From an uncultured Prevotellaceae bacterium (GTDB taxonomy: Bacteria; Bacteroidota; Bacteroidia; Bacteroidales; Bacteroidaceae), in NCBI GenBank assembly GCA_902764705.1, contig CACWWZ010000024.1, positions 2,304 to 49,915 on the forward strand: 47,612 nucleotides of DNA. The letters run 5' to 3'. The position numbers were made by a program, and so were the translations under genes. Numbering within the stretch: the stretch's first letter is position 1; each line of letters begins with the position of its first letter. Positions 34,393-44,270 of this stretch are shown in pieces. Under the pieces are notes generated by a model that saw only the letters and a list, made by a program, of their open reading frames with translations, did not search any database and was not told the origin of the DNA.

Positions 34393-34483
34393 TTCTTAAT
34401 TTAATAATTTAACAATGTAATAATGTAACAATTGGTTTGCGCAGCCTTTTTTACATTTCTACATTTTTACATTCTATCATTTT
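34393..34483. repeat. Inverted arrays of AATGTAA-type words between atpH and atpA
   Basis: The left arm contains AATGTAATAATGTAAC (about 34414-34429) and the right arm TTACATTTCTACATTTTTAC (about 34451-34470), separated by some 20 bases. The arms are largely complementary and can form an A/T hairpin in the intercistronic RNA. The last bases enter the 3' end of atpH. Confidence 0.75.
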
Positions 34484-35013
34484 CTCAACGTGTTGAGAAT
34501 GTTGTTGAGTTTCGTCTTGACACTCGCATCCATGCGATAGGTGTCGTATTCGAGGATGAAACCGCCAATAATGTCGGGATTCACCTCGGTCTCAAACTCC
34601 ACAGTACCTTGAGTCTGACTCTCCACCATCTGGCGCATCTTCTGCTCCGTTTCGGCAGAAACGCGCGCAGCAGTGGTGAGCTTGCCACGAATGACGTTCT
34701 TCTGCTTGCGGTAAAGCGTCACGTACGAGTTGGCCATAAACTGAACCATGTTCTCACGGTCTTCTTTCAGCACGAGTGCAATGAAAGTCTGCGTCAACTT
34801 GCTCGGCGAACCGCCAGCGGCAGTCTCAAGCAGCGTCTGCTTCTTTTCCTTTTCGAGCATGGGGTTGTCTATGGTCTGACGAAGCATAGGCACGTCGACA
34901 TAACTCTTCGCCAGAATCATCATCTCCTGATAGACCTGTCCGTCGAGTTTGGCATCAGTAGCACTCTTCAACAATGCCCTTGCATATCTCGTAGATATAA
35001 CTCCGATATCCAT
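34477..35013 (-). CDS. atpH: ATP synthase delta subunit
   Basis: The 178-residue peripheral stalk subunit anchors F1 to the b subunits. I place the start at ATG 35013 (MDIGVISTRYARALLKSATD), which gives the usual N-terminal helix; a longer frame reaches back into atpF. The segment EKKQTLLETAAGGSPSKLTQ and the C-terminal DPNPDIIGGF-like part (VNPDIIGGFILEYD) are typical. It begins 16 bases after atpF. Confidence 0.93.
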   Translation of the reverse strand: MDIGVISTRYARALLKSATDAKLDGQVYQEMMILAKSYVDVPMLRQTIDNPMLEKEKKQTLLETAAGGSPSKLTQTFIALVLKEDRENMVQFMANSYVTLYRKQKNVIRGKLTTAARVSAETEQKMRQMVESQTQGTVEFETEVNPDIIGGFILEYDTYRMDASVKTKLNNILNTLRK

Positions 35014-35029
35014 ACGCGTGTACCTTAAT

Positions 35030-35542
35030 TTAATTAGCAGTAGCGTCATCCAGCATGCGGTCAATCAAATCCATCTGCGACTTGTCGTCACGGAGGTTCT
35101 GACGGAGCACCTTCTCGGCAATTTCGACACTGAGGGTTGCAACCTGCTGACGGATGTCAGCAATGGCAGCCTTCTTCTCCTGTTCGATGGCGATCTTCGC
35201 TTCATCCAACAAACGGGCACCCTCAGCCCTTGCCTTCTGCTGAGCCTGTTCGACGATGGCGTCGCGCGACTCGGCGGCCTCCTTCAGTATCTGAGCCTGT
35301 TTCTCGCGTGCCTCCTGCAAGATGGATTCACCTTCCTGCTGGATATTGGCCAGACGTTCCTCTGCTTCGTGGGCCTTGCGCAGACTTTCGTCGATGTAGC
35401 GGTTACGCTCGTCAACCATGTTGAGAATGGCGGGGAAACCGTACTTGGCAAGGATTCCGAAGATTACCAGGAACGCCAATAACATCCAGAACAGGAGTCC
35501 CAGATCAGGCGTCAGGATGGATGGTAATTGAGTGAAATCCAT
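35030..35542 (-). CDS. atpF: ATP synthase b subunit
   Basis: The 170-residue protein has one N-terminal membrane helix (LGLLFWMLLAFLVIFGILA, about 14-32) and a long charged coiled-coil helix rich in Ala, Glu and Gln. It forms the outer stalk of the F-type synthase and lies 13 bases after atpE. Confidence 0.96.
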   Translation of the reverse strand: MDFTQLPSILTPDLGLLFWMLLAFLVIFGILAKYGFPAILNMVDERNRYIDESLRKAHEAEERLANIQQEGESILQEAREKQAQILKEAAESRDAIVEQAQQKARAEGARLLDEAKIAIEQEKKAAIADIRQQVATLSVEIAEKVLRQNLRDDKSQMDLIDRMLDDATAN

Positions 35543-35555
35543 TTGCTATTCCGTT

Positions 35556-35792
35556 TTATTTGATCAAGAATGCACAAGCAGCGATAGCAAAGAGTGCACA
35601 ACCCTCGACGAAAGCAGCCGTCAGAATCATCTGAGAGAAAATCTTACCTGATGCTTCCGGCTGACGGGCAATAGCATCTACAGCGCTACCACCAATCTTA
35701 CCAATACCAATACCTGCACCGATTACGGCGATTCCAGCTCCAATACCACAGCCCAGCTGAGCCAGACCTTCTAAAACTAATGATGTAATCAT
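35556..35792 (-). CDS. atpE: ATP synthase c subunit
   Basis: The 78-residue double-helix proteolipid forms the rotor ring. The glycine-rich first helix reads GIGAGIAVIGAGIGIGKIGG; the polar loop has ARQPE; the second helix carries the ion-binding carboxylate E63 in FVEGCALF. There is no Gln in helix one and no Ser/Thr after the Glu, so proton rather than sodium coupling is more likely. Confidence 0.97.
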   Translation of the reverse strand: MITSLVLEGLAQLGCGIGAGIAVIGAGIGIGKIGGSAVDAIARQPEASGKIFSQMILTAAFVEGCALFAIAACAFLIK

Positions 35793-35842
35793 AATTTTTA
35801 AGTTTTTAAATTGTTAATATTTGATGTTTACTATTTTACTTA

Positions 35843-36886
35843 TTATTCTTCATGGTGCTCTTGATGTGCCAGTCCGATGAACACGGCGCTGAGCATGGTG
35901 AACACGTAAGCCTGAACGAATGCCACCAGCAGTTCGAGGGCGTTCATGAACAGCAGCATGATGATGCTGAACAGGTTCAAGCCGATACCCATGCCAACAC
36001 CCATAGTCCATCCCAGGAAGATCACACAGCTAAAGCTGAGTATCATGGCATGGCCTGCCATCATGTTGGCAAAAAGACGGATCATCAGGGCGAAGGGCTT
36101 TGTGAACACACCGAACAACTCAATCACAGGCATCAGCGGAATGGCTTTCAGGAAGATAGGTACATTGGGCCAGAAAATATCCTTCCAATATTCCTTATTA
36201 CCAAACAGGTTGATGGCCAGGAATGTGCAGAATGCCAGGAAGAACGTGATGTTGATGTTACCCGTCACATTCGAACCACCCGGGAAAATGGGTAGCAGTC
36301 CCAGCAGATTGGTGACTAGAATAAAGAAAAACACCGTCAGCAGATACGGGGCGTAGGGTTTGTAGTGTTTCTCGCCGATGGACGACTTGATGACGTCGTC
36401 GTTGATCATCACCACCAGCAATTCTACGGCACCAACGAATCCGCTCGGAGCTTTGCTTGTTTTGTCACGCTTCTTGTACCAGCGGGCACAGCTTAGGAAC
36501 ACCACCAGCAATACGGCCACCACAATCCATATCTGCAGTACGTTGCGCGTAATGCTCAGGTCCAGTGGGCGCTCGGTAGTGCCATCAGCCATCTGCTCGT
36601 AGATTTTGCCGTGGGCTTCCGGATTGAAAAAGAAGCCTGCGGGCAGAGAATGCTCCGTGCAGAAGTGCCACTCGCCAGTCTGCGAACTCCTGATGATGAT
36701 GGGCAACGGGAAACCGATGTGCTTTCCCTTATAGGTAGCGATATGCCACTCATAAGAGTCTGACAGGTGCTCAAGCACAATCTCAGAAATATTCAGAGAT
36801 TCGTCCTTCGGCTCCTCACCAGCCAGCATCGGCAGAGGCAGCAGCGCCATCACCAACAAGATGCATATTGACTTTATTTGTTTCAT
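35843..36886 (-). CDS. atpB: ATP synthase a subunit
   Basis: The 347-residue stator subunit forms the proton half-channels. The essential arginine is in LMIRLFANMMAGH near 269. Unlike the 270-residue E. coli form it has a signal peptide (MKQIKSICILLVMALLPLPMLAG) and a roughly 90-residue extracytoplasmic N-terminal region before the first core helix, as is usual in Bacteroidetes. It lies 50 bases upstream of atpE. Confidence 0.96.
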   Translation of the reverse strand: MKQIKSICILLVMALLPLPMLAGEEPKDESLNISEIVLEHLSDSYEWHIATYKGKHIGFPLPIIIRSSQTGEWHFCTEHSLPAGFFFNPEAHGKIYEQMADGTTERPLDLSITRNVLQIWIVVAVLLVVFLSCARWYKKRDKTSKAPSGFVGAVELLVVMINDDVIKSSIGEKHYKPYAPYLLTVFFFILVTNLLGLLPIFPGGSNVTGNINITFFLAFCTFLAINLFGNKEYWKDIFWPNVPIFLKAIPLMPVIELFGVFTKPFALMIRLFANMMAGHAMILSFSCVIFLGWTMGVGMGIGLNLFSIIMLLFMNALELLVAFVQAYVFTMLSAVFIGLAHQEHHEE

Positions 36887-36909
36887 CTAATACGTTAATT
36901 TTTAACTCG

Positions 36910-37302
36910 TTATAAACGACTTGATACTCTCGAAAAGAAGATAGAGTGATGAATAAGTGATGCCATATAATAGACCAGGAACACCATGATGAACTGCATC
37001 ATCGAGGTGCGGTCTGATAGGACATACCACACTGCCATTACCACCAGTGCCGCCAGAAAACGGAATCCCGACACACCCGTAATGAACGTCGGCAACATGT
37101 CAGAATGCTTGGTGGCTACCCAGCGGAAGACGAGTGCCGAGGCAATGTCGACCACCAGAATAAAGCATAAGCTGACGATGATGGGAGTCCACAAATCAAG
37201 CGACCACATCTTCATGGCTACAAACCCACAAATAGTGAGTATGCAGCACAAAACAATGCTCTGCACGATGTAGTTACGGCTCTCTTCTTGGATACCCATC
37301 AC
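36910..37302 (-). CDS. AtpI-like membrane protein
   Basis: The 130-residue protein has four predicted membrane helices (about 10-32, 36-58, 74-95 and 102-122). Its position between atpC and atpB is that of AtpI/uncI-type assembly factors in Bacteroidetes. Sequence resemblance to AtpI is weak by eye; the role, possibly c-ring assembly or Mg2+ supply, is inferred from position. It starts 12 bases after atpC. Confidence 0.7.
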   Translation of the reverse strand: MMGIQEESRNYIVQSIVLCCILTICGFVAMKMWSLDLWTPIIVSLCFILVVDIASALVFRWVATKHSDMLPTFITGVSGFRFLAALVVMAVWYVLSDRTSMMQFIMVFLVYYMASLIHHSIFFSRVSSRL

Positions 37303-37314
37303 ACGTTACATATT

Positions 37315-37566
37315 TTATTCTTCGTTGATCTCTATGCAGAGACTCACCACGTTCTTCTGCACCTCCACGAAACCACCGTAAATGTCGAGGGGCTTCTTCT
37401 CACCGCCAGGCAGCGTGTAGACCACCCTACCCTTGTCGAGCGACGAGATAATCGGTGCGTGGTTGACGAGGATTTCGAACTGTCCCAGCGTTCCTGGAAC
37501 CAGCACGCTCTCCACCTCACCTTCGAACTCAATCCTTTCGGGAGAAACTATCTTCAGCTTAAGCAT
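37315..37566 (-). CDS. atpC: ATP synthase epsilon subunit, short form
   Basis: The 83-residue protein covers only the N-terminal beta sandwich (MLKLKIVSPERIEFEGEVES, PGTLGQFEILVNHAP). The C-terminal helical hairpin that inhibits ATP hydrolysis in other bacteria is absent, which is normal for Bacteroidales. Control of reverse ATPase activity must come from elsewhere. Confidence 0.95.
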   Translation of the reverse strand: MLKLKIVSPERIEFEGEVESVLVPGTLGQFEILVNHAPIISSLDKGRVVYTLPGGEKKPLDIYGGFVEVQKNVVSLCIEINEE

Positions 37567-37649
37567 AATTTAAAAATTTAAGAATGTAATAATGTAATAA
37601 TTGGCTAACGCTCATTTACATTTTGTCATTTTTACATTTTTACATTGTG
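37567..37649. repeat. Inverted arrays of AATGTAA-type words between atpD and atpC
   Basis: The left arm has AATGTAATAATGTAATAATT (about 37583-37602), then GGCTAACGCTC, and the right arm TTACATTTTGTC followed by TTTTTACATTTTTACATTG (to about 37646). The design is the same as at 34393-34483: A/T-rich heptamer-like words facing each other around a short spacer. Confidence 0.75.
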
Positions 37650-39218
<1,569 letters not shown>

Positions 39219-39227
39219 TTATGTCTG

Positions 39228-39235
39228 CAAAGTTA
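39228..39235 (-). promoter_or_regulatory. -7 box of the ATP synthase operon
   Basis: TAACTTTG on the minus strand (39235-39228) matches TAnnTTTG, 51 bases before atpD. The -33 region is A/T-rich without a clean TTTG. Confidence 0.6.
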
Positions 39236-39275
39236 GCAAAATTATTTCATACTGAAAAATATTTGCGTGTATTTT

Positions 39276-39307
39276 TTTGCTTTTTTCTTGGATTTGTATT
39301 AACTTTG
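39276..39307 (+). promoter_or_regulatory. Promoter of the alanine symporter gene
   Basis: TTTG (39276-39279), 20 bases, TAACTTTG (39300-39307): exact consensus. The ATG 39316 is only 8 bases after the -7 box, so the mRNA would be nearly leaderless. An in-frame ATG at 39277 overlaps the promoter and is rejected as start. Confidence 0.7.
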
Positions 39308-39315
39308 TGCCGGAA

Positions 39316-40734
39316 ATGAACGAACTGATAACTCAAATCAACGATGCCGTTTGGGGCTATATATTAATAGGTGCACTTGTGGCGTGCGGGCTGTGGTTTA
39401 CGTGGAAGACACGTGGCGTGCAGTTCCGCATGATTGGCGAAATGTTCCGTTTGCTGACGGATTCGGCTACATCAAGTATCGAGGAACTGGCCGACCCCAA
39501 TTTCAAGCGCAAGCACATCTCGTCGTTCCAGGCCTTTGCAGTATCGGTAGCTACCCGTGTGGGAACAGGCAATCTGGCCGGCGTAGCTTCGGCAATAGCC
39601 ATCGGAGGTCCTGGTGCTGTATTCTGGATGTGGGTTATCGCGTTGATTGGTTCTGCTACGGCCTTCGTCGAGTCTACCCTCGCCCAGCTGTTCAAACTTC
39701 ACTACAAGGATTCTTTCATCGGTGGTCCGGCATACTACATCCAACGGGGTCTGCACCAGCGCTGGATGGCCGTGCTCTTCGCCATACTCATTACGTTGCA
39801 GTTCGGCCTGTCGAACAACTCCATCCAGGCCAACACCATTTGCGGAGCCATGCAGGAAGCCTTCGGCTGGTCACCGTTATGGGTGGGTGCCTTGCTGGCT
39901 GCTATGGCGCTGTTCATCGTGTTTGGAGGCATCCAGCGCATTGCCAACGTTAGTGCCGTGTTAGTTCCTGTAATGGCCATCGGTTACGTCATACTTGCTG
40001 TAATTATTATCGCCATGAATATCACGGAGATACCGCATGTAATGAAAGTGATAGTACTGGACGCTTTCGGCATTGAAAAGGTAGCTGGCGGTGCCATTGG
40101 AGCCACCATTATGAACGGTGTAAAGCGGGGCCTTTTCAGCAACGAAGCCGGCGAAGGAAGTGCCCCTAATGTGGCCGCAACGGCATCTGTGACGCACCCC
40201 GTGAAACAAGGTCTGATTCAGGCCTTGGGCGTGTTTACGGATACGCTGCTGGTTTGCTCGTGTACGGCGTTCATCATCCTCATCAGCGGACTCTACGAGG
40301 TTCCCGAACTGAACGGCATCATGCTCACCCAGTCGGCATTGCAGTCGGAGGTCGGTGCCGCAGGACCTATATTCATCGCTATTGCCATCTTCCTGTTTGC
40401 CTTTTCGAGCATCATCGGCAACTACTATTACGGTGAGGCCAACATTCGTTTCATCACCCCCAACCCAACGATAATGACCGTCTATCGCATTCTCTCGGGC
40501 GGTGTTATGGTGGTTTTCGGGGCCATGGCCAGCTTTGAACTGGTGTGGAACATCGTCGATTTCTTCATGGCATTCCTTACAGCGTGCAACCTCATAGCCA
40601 TTGTCATTCTTGGCAAATATGCCTTCCGTCTGCTGGACGACTACCGAGAGCAGAAGCGTCACGGCATCAAGGAACCGACGTTCCACCGCAGTCAGTTGCC
40701 GGAAATTGAGCACGAGTTGGAATGCTGGGAATAA
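39316..40734 (+). CDS. Sodium:alanine symporter (AGCS family)
   Basis: The 472-residue membrane protein imports alanine or glycine with Na+. Family features are GVQFRMIGEMFRLL near 36-49, the SSFQAFAVSVATRVGTGNLAGVA consensus near 70-92, FIGGPAYYI near 135, and GLFSNEAGEGSAPNVAATA near 268-286. About 11 helices are predicted. I chose ATG 39316 because it lies downstream of the promoter. No terminator is evident after the gene (40735-40788). Confidence 0.95.
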   Translation: MNELITQINDAVWGYILIGALVACGLWFTWKTRGVQFRMIGEMFRLLTDSATSSIEELADPNFKRKHISSFQAFAVSVATRVGTGNLAGVASAIAIGGPGAVFWMWVIALIGSATAFVESTLAQLFKLHYKDSFIGGPAYYIQRGLHQRWMAVLFAILITLQFGLSNNSIQANTICGAMQEAFGWSPLWVGALLAAMALFIVFGGIQRIANVSAVLVPVMAIGYVILAVIIIAMNITEIPHVMKVIVLDAFGIEKVAGGAIGATIMNGVKRGLFSNEAGEGSAPNVAATASVTHPVKQGLIQALGVFTDTLLVCSCTAFIILISGLYEVPELNGIMLTQSALQSEVGAAGPIFIAIAIFLFAFSSIIGNYYYGEANIRFITPNPTIMTVYRILSGGVMVVFGAMASFELVWNIVDFFMAFLTACNLIAIVILGKYAFRLLDDYREQKRHGIKEPTFHRSQLPEIEHELECWE

Positions 40735-40788
40735 ACAAACAACTATCCAGAGAGGGTTACACGTAGCAACGTGATATATAATGCGTCC

Positions 40789-41826
40789 TCAATCGGTAAA
40801 ATGGAAGTGGACTACGAGGGGCAAGTGGTCGCTGAAGCCGCGCTGGTAGTGATAACCATTGAAAGTGCGGAAGGGCTTGACTCCTCCGTATTTTTTATCG
40901 TCTTCCAATAGGAAGGGTACATCGACGACAAACACCTTAATAACGCTGCTGCGGAGTGGCTGACTGACCAGTACATGGTCAATACTCTCCCACTCGCCCG
41001 CATAGCGGTAGGTACCCTGGGCGCCATGTGTGCCACGGGCTCCACGGCTGACGTTATGCAGTCCATGCTGCTCCAAAAACTGAAGCGAGGGACTATCGGC
41101 ATAGTCGTTGAAGTCGCCGGCGACAATGACCTTGGCATGCGACGGCAACTGGCTGACGACACTGACAATGCGCCGCATGACTTGGAGGCGGTTGGGACGT
41201 GTGGGGCGCTCACCTCCATAGCGGCTGGGGGCATGGACGACGAAGACATGAAGGGTGTCGCCGTTCTGGGTCTCGCCTTGGACATACAGGATGTCTCTTG
41301 TGGGGCGCATGTCGGGAAGAGGTTCGACGTCGAGGTAGTCATAGCACAGCGGGCAGAACGACAAGGGTTGGTAGAGCAGCGCCACATCAATGCCGCGGAC
41401 GTCGGGCGACTGCGTCATCAGATATTCATAGCCTGCATGGCGAAGCAGCGAACGACGGGTGAGATCGAAGAGACAAGTGTCGTTCTCGACTTCGACGAGC
41501 GCCACGAGGTCGGGGACGCCTTCCTGCTGGCACGACAGGATAACCTGTCCGATGCTGTTTACCTTACGCCAATAGCGGGAAGGGGTCCATTTACGCGCTG
41601 AAGCAGGCAACCATTCGGTGTCCTGTTTCAGTGAATCGTGTTTACTATCGAAGAGATTCTCGCAGTTCAGCTCCACGAGGGTCAGCGACTGCGCTGATGC
41701 TTCGAAATGAGAAATAAGAAGTGAGGAATGAGGAATGAAAAATGAGAAATGAAAAATGAATGCCGTCAGCAACATTCGCTTCAGGAACAGCCTGTCCTGC
41801 GGGAGATACCATTTCTCATTTCTCAT
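40789..41826 (-). CDS. Exported endonuclease/exonuclease/phosphatase-family protein
   Basis: The 345-residue protein has an EEP-fold domain: LVELNCENLFD near 50, VALVEVEND near 110 (metal-binding Glu), FVVHAPSRYGG near 200, VAGDFNDYADS near 235 and SDHLPLVVHF at the C-terminus. It has an N-terminal signal peptide (KRMLLTAFIFHFSFF...ASAQ); its hydrophobic core is coded by short repeats of AATGAGA-type words. I keep the first ATG 41826 because it supplies the positive charges before the core; ATG 41775 is an alternative. It lies 24 bases after the POT transporter. Confidence 0.83.
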   Translation of the reverse strand: MRNEKWYLPQDRLFLKRMLLTAFIFHFSFFIPHSSLLISHFEASAQSLTLVELNCENLFDSKHDSLKQDTEWLPASARKWTPSRYWRKVNSIGQVILSCQQEGVPDLVALVEVENDTCLFDLTRRSLLRHAGYEYLMTQSPDVRGIDVALLYQPLSFCPLCYDYLDVEPLPDMRPTRDILYVQGETQNGDTLHVFVVHAPSRYGGERPTRPNRLQVMRRIVSVVSQLPSHAKVIVAGDFNDYADSPSLQFLEQHGLHNVSRGARGTHGAQGTYRYAGEWESIDHVLVSQPLRSSVIKVFVVDVPFLLEDDKKYGGVKPFRTFNGYHYQRGFSDHLPLVVHFHFTD

Positions 41827-41841
41827 TCCTAATATCTCATT
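41703..41841. repeat. AATGAGA-type repeats flanking and forming the signal-peptide code
   Basis: Plus-strand bases 41703-41760 are successive near-copies of GAAATGA/GGAATGA/AAAATGA words. Bases 41812-41841 are the reverse-complement type (ATTTCTCATTTCTCATTCC). The two blocks face each other across about 50 unique bases and could form a hairpin over the start region of the gene. Confidence 0.8.
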
Positions 41842-41850
41842 TAAGTTTGC

Positions 41851-43398
41851 CTAGCATACTTTCTCCAGTCGCTTCATCATAGCAAACATGAAGATAGCTG
41901 CGAGGACGCAAAGGGCAATCAGTATAGCCCAATTATACATTAAAGGAATCTTATTCCAAAGCATAGATGGAATGGAACTCAGATAGTTGCCGATAGCAGT
42001 AGCAGCAAACCAACCACCCATCATCAGACCTTTATACTTTGGGGGAGCAACTTTCGAAACAAAGGAAATACCCATTGGTGAGAGCAAGAGCTCAGCAATA
42101 GTAAGGGTGAAATAAGTGCCGATAAGCCAACTGGGCGACAGAATGCTCTGCGTGCTATTTCCCAAATCCATTGGAGATGTAAGTCCGATAGATGCCAGCG
42201 TAATGACTCCGAAACCGAGGGCTGCGACAAGCATACCCCAAGCTATACGCGCTGGAGCACTGACAGACTTTCCACGGGCAGCCAATGCACCAAAGAAAAG
42301 CATGCTAAATGGTGTAAGCGCCACGACAAAGAAGGGGTTAAACTGCTGGAAGTCACTAGGCTGTGCATTCGTTGGGTTATCCATAGACAGGAACAGAGCA
42401 ACGGCAAGGCCAACAAGCGCGACAGTCAGAATGCCGCTGACGATGCGGGTACGCTTCACCTTGCTTTGGAACGAGGCAAAGCCAGTATAAACGGCCAGCG
42501 CTATAAGTGCTAAGGAGAAGATGTTAAACCAGATGCGCATGTTTCCACTCACGGTCAGATCGGTATACTTCTTTGCGAAGAAGGTCAGCGCAGAACCGTT
42601 CTGGTGGAAAGCCATCCAGAAGAAGATGACTACCGCAAACACCAGCATCAGTGCAGTAACGCGTTCCTTGGTCTCAGCGGGAGAAAGCTGTTCGACAGCA
42701 GAATCGTCGTTTTGTGCCTGTTTGACCGTCTTCATCGTGTGGGCAAACCAACTCTTACATGCAAAATATATAATACCGCTCATAATCAGCGATACACAGG
42801 CAACACCGAAGCAAAGACCATAGCCGCCATAGAGGGCCTCCAGATAGTCAGGGTCAACGTTAGCAGCATCATATACAAAGCCTTTGCCGGAAAGATACTG
42901 ATTGGTAATCCACTTGGCCATGGAGGGGGCAAACATAGCACCGATGTTGATGGCCATGTAAAACAGCGAAAAGGCATCGTCGCGACGGTCAGCATACTTT
43001 GGTTCATCATAGAGATTGCCTACCATGACCTGCAGATTTCCCTTGAACAATCCTGTACCGAGTGAAACACAGGCCAAGCCAGCAATCATTGCCACGAGTC
43101 CTGTCGTGTCGGCACCTGTTGGAATGGCTAAGCCCAGATATCCAACAAACATGGTGGTGAGACCCAGAACCACACACTTTCCATAGCCTATCTTGTCAGC
43201 CAGCATGCCACCGAAGACAGGCGAGAAATAAACAACAGCCAAGAAAATGGCATAGACCTGACCGGCCAAGCCTTCACTCCATCCAAACTTAGCTTGCATA
43301 AATAATGCAAAGATAGCCAGCATAGTGTAGTAGCCGAATCGTTCTCCAGTGTTGGCCAGTGCCAACGCAAAAAGTCCTTTGGGTTGATTTTCAAACAT
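41851..43398 (-). CDS. POT-family peptide:H+ symporter
   Basis: The 515-residue MFS-type carrier takes up di- and tripeptides with protons. It has about 12-14 helices. The POT signature GERFGYYTMLAIFALFM is near 17-33, and the second, FYMAINIGAMFAP, near 145-157. The usual ExxER motif reads NTGER, lacking the first glutamate, as I recall for Bacteroidetes members. It starts 110 bases after the PorT-like gene. The region between (43399-43508) holds A/T tracts and a GC-rich repeat but no gene. Confidence 0.92.
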   Translation of the reverse strand: MFENQPKGLFALALANTGERFGYYTMLAIFALFMQAKFGWSEGLAGQVYAIFLAVVYFSPVFGGMLADKIGYGKCVVLGLTTMFVGYLGLAIPTGADTTGLVAMIAGLACVSLGTGLFKGNLQVMVGNLYDEPKYADRRDDAFSLFYMAINIGAMFAPSMAKWITNQYLSGKGFVYDAANVDPDYLEALYGGYGLCFGVACVSLIMSGIIYFACKSWFAHTMKTVKQAQNDDSAVEQLSPAETKERVTALMLVFAVVIFFWMAFHQNGSALTFFAKKYTDLTVSGNMRIWFNIFSLALIALAVYTGFASFQSKVKRTRIVSGILTVALVGLAVALFLSMDNPTNAQPSDFQQFNPFFVVALTPFSMLFFGALAARGKSVSAPARIAWGMLVAALGFGVITLASIGLTSPMDLGNSTQSILSPSWLIGTYFTLTIAELLLSPMGISFVSKVAPPKYKGLMMGGWFAATAIGNYLSSIPSMLWNKIPLMYNWAILIALCVLAAIFMFAMMKRLEKVC

Positions 43399-43420
43399 AA
43401 TTGTGAATTTTTATAGTTTT

Positions 43421-43455
43421 ACTTTTTTACTTTTTTACCTTTTTACTTTTTTATA
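43421..43455. repeat. Tandem ACTTTTTT-type repeats
   Basis: Four to five imperfect copies of an 8-base word, TTTTTTAC, in direct orientation upstream of the POT gene. On the transcribed (minus) strand they are A-rich. They could slip in length between strains. Confidence 0.7.
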
Positions 43456-43465
43456 GTTCCCTTTT

Positions 43466-43497
43466 TCCCTCCCATTGGGAAGGCCGGGGTGGGGTCG
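43466..43497 (-). repeat. GC-rich dispersed repeat, copy B
   Basis: On the minus strand this reads GCGACCCCACCCCGGCC then TTCCCAATGGGAGGG, matching copy A at 237-268 with a few substitutions. It is between the PorT-like and POT genes. Confidence 0.6.
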
Positions 43498-43508
43498 CTT
43501 TTTTACCT

Positions 43509-44264
43509 TTATTTTATCTTGTCGTTCTTCGTCTTGACTATATCAAACAGATAGCTCATCTTGACAACAATGGTTCCCTGATTCGACTTACCGAAATAGT
43601 CCTGCTTCGTATTGCCAAAGATATTGCCCAAACCAAAGTAATAGCGGCCTTCCAGAAGAAAATGGCCTAACTTGGGATGCGAGAACTCAATGCCGGCACC
43701 GCCCGCAATACCATAGTCGAACTTATTCTCGACGGGCATACTTTCCTGTGCAGTGACAACGGACGAACGGGAAGTCTGCGTACCACGGAAGGGCTCGATG
43801 TTGGTATCGGTCGACTCGTCCAGATAGACACCGATTTGGGGGCCAATCTGAAAGAATCCCTGGAAGCCCTTGCGCTCGCGCCCCCACCCTAGTCTAGCCA
43901 TCACCGGAACCTGAATGTAATTGATGCGACGTTCATAGTACAGCGGATTCAGTTTTTCGGGGTCGTCGACATAATAGACGGGCTGGTTGTTGATGTCTTC
44001 TATGTTTTCCTTCCATCCCATCTGGGCATAGTTCACCTCAGCCACGATGGCACAGATGCTCTTGAAATATTTCTCGCAGGTGTAACGCAACGTCAGACCA
44101 CCGGTCAGTCCGCCCATCATATTCTGAGGCACGTCTGGCTGAAACGAAATCTCGTTCATCATGTATCCGCCATTAACGCCCACGGCAAAGTCGGTGCGGT
44201 ATTCACCCACCTGCGCCTTCAGCGCCAGCGGAACTAGCATCAGTAAAATCAGCAATTTCCTCAT
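43509..44264 (-). CDS. PorT-like outer-membrane beta-barrel protein
   Basis: The 251-residue protein has a signal peptide (MRKLLILLMLVPLALKAQ) and alternating beta strands, such as FAVGVNGGYMMNEIS, INYIQVPVMARLGW and GTIVVKMSYLFDI at the end. This is the layout of PorT/outer-membrane beta-barrel proteins of Bacteroidetes. The function is unknown; PorT itself belongs to the type IX secretion machinery, but many relatives do not. It starts 6 bases after the LysM gene, so it is cotranscribed with it. Confidence 0.8.
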   Translation of the reverse strand: MRKLLILLMLVPLALKAQVGEYRTDFAVGVNGGYMMNEISFQPDVPQNMMGGLTGGLTLRYTCEKYFKSICAIVAEVNYAQMGWKENIEDINNQPVYYVDDPEKLNPLYYERRINYIQVPVMARLGWGRERKGFQGFFQIGPQIGVYLDESTDTNIEPFRGTQTSRSSVVTAQESMPVENKFDYGIAGGAGIEFSHPKLGHFLLEGRYYFGLGNIFGNTKQDYFGKSNQGTIVVKMSYLFDIVKTKNDKIK

Positions 44265-44270
44265 GGCGCA

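Noticed and set aside
34393-34483. Repeat arrays considered as a CRISPR-like array
   Set aside because: Words are about 7 bases without regular unique spacers of 30 bases, and no cas gene is in the window.
39277-39315. A 13-residue N-terminal extension of the alanine symporter
   Set aside because: It overlaps the -33/-7 promoter; the family start fits MNELITQIN at 39316.
41851-43398. Loss of the first Glu of the ExxER motif in the POT transporter as a sign of altered coupling
   Set aside because: As far as I remember, NxGER is usual in the Bacteroidetes subfamily, so it is not a feature of this gene in particular.
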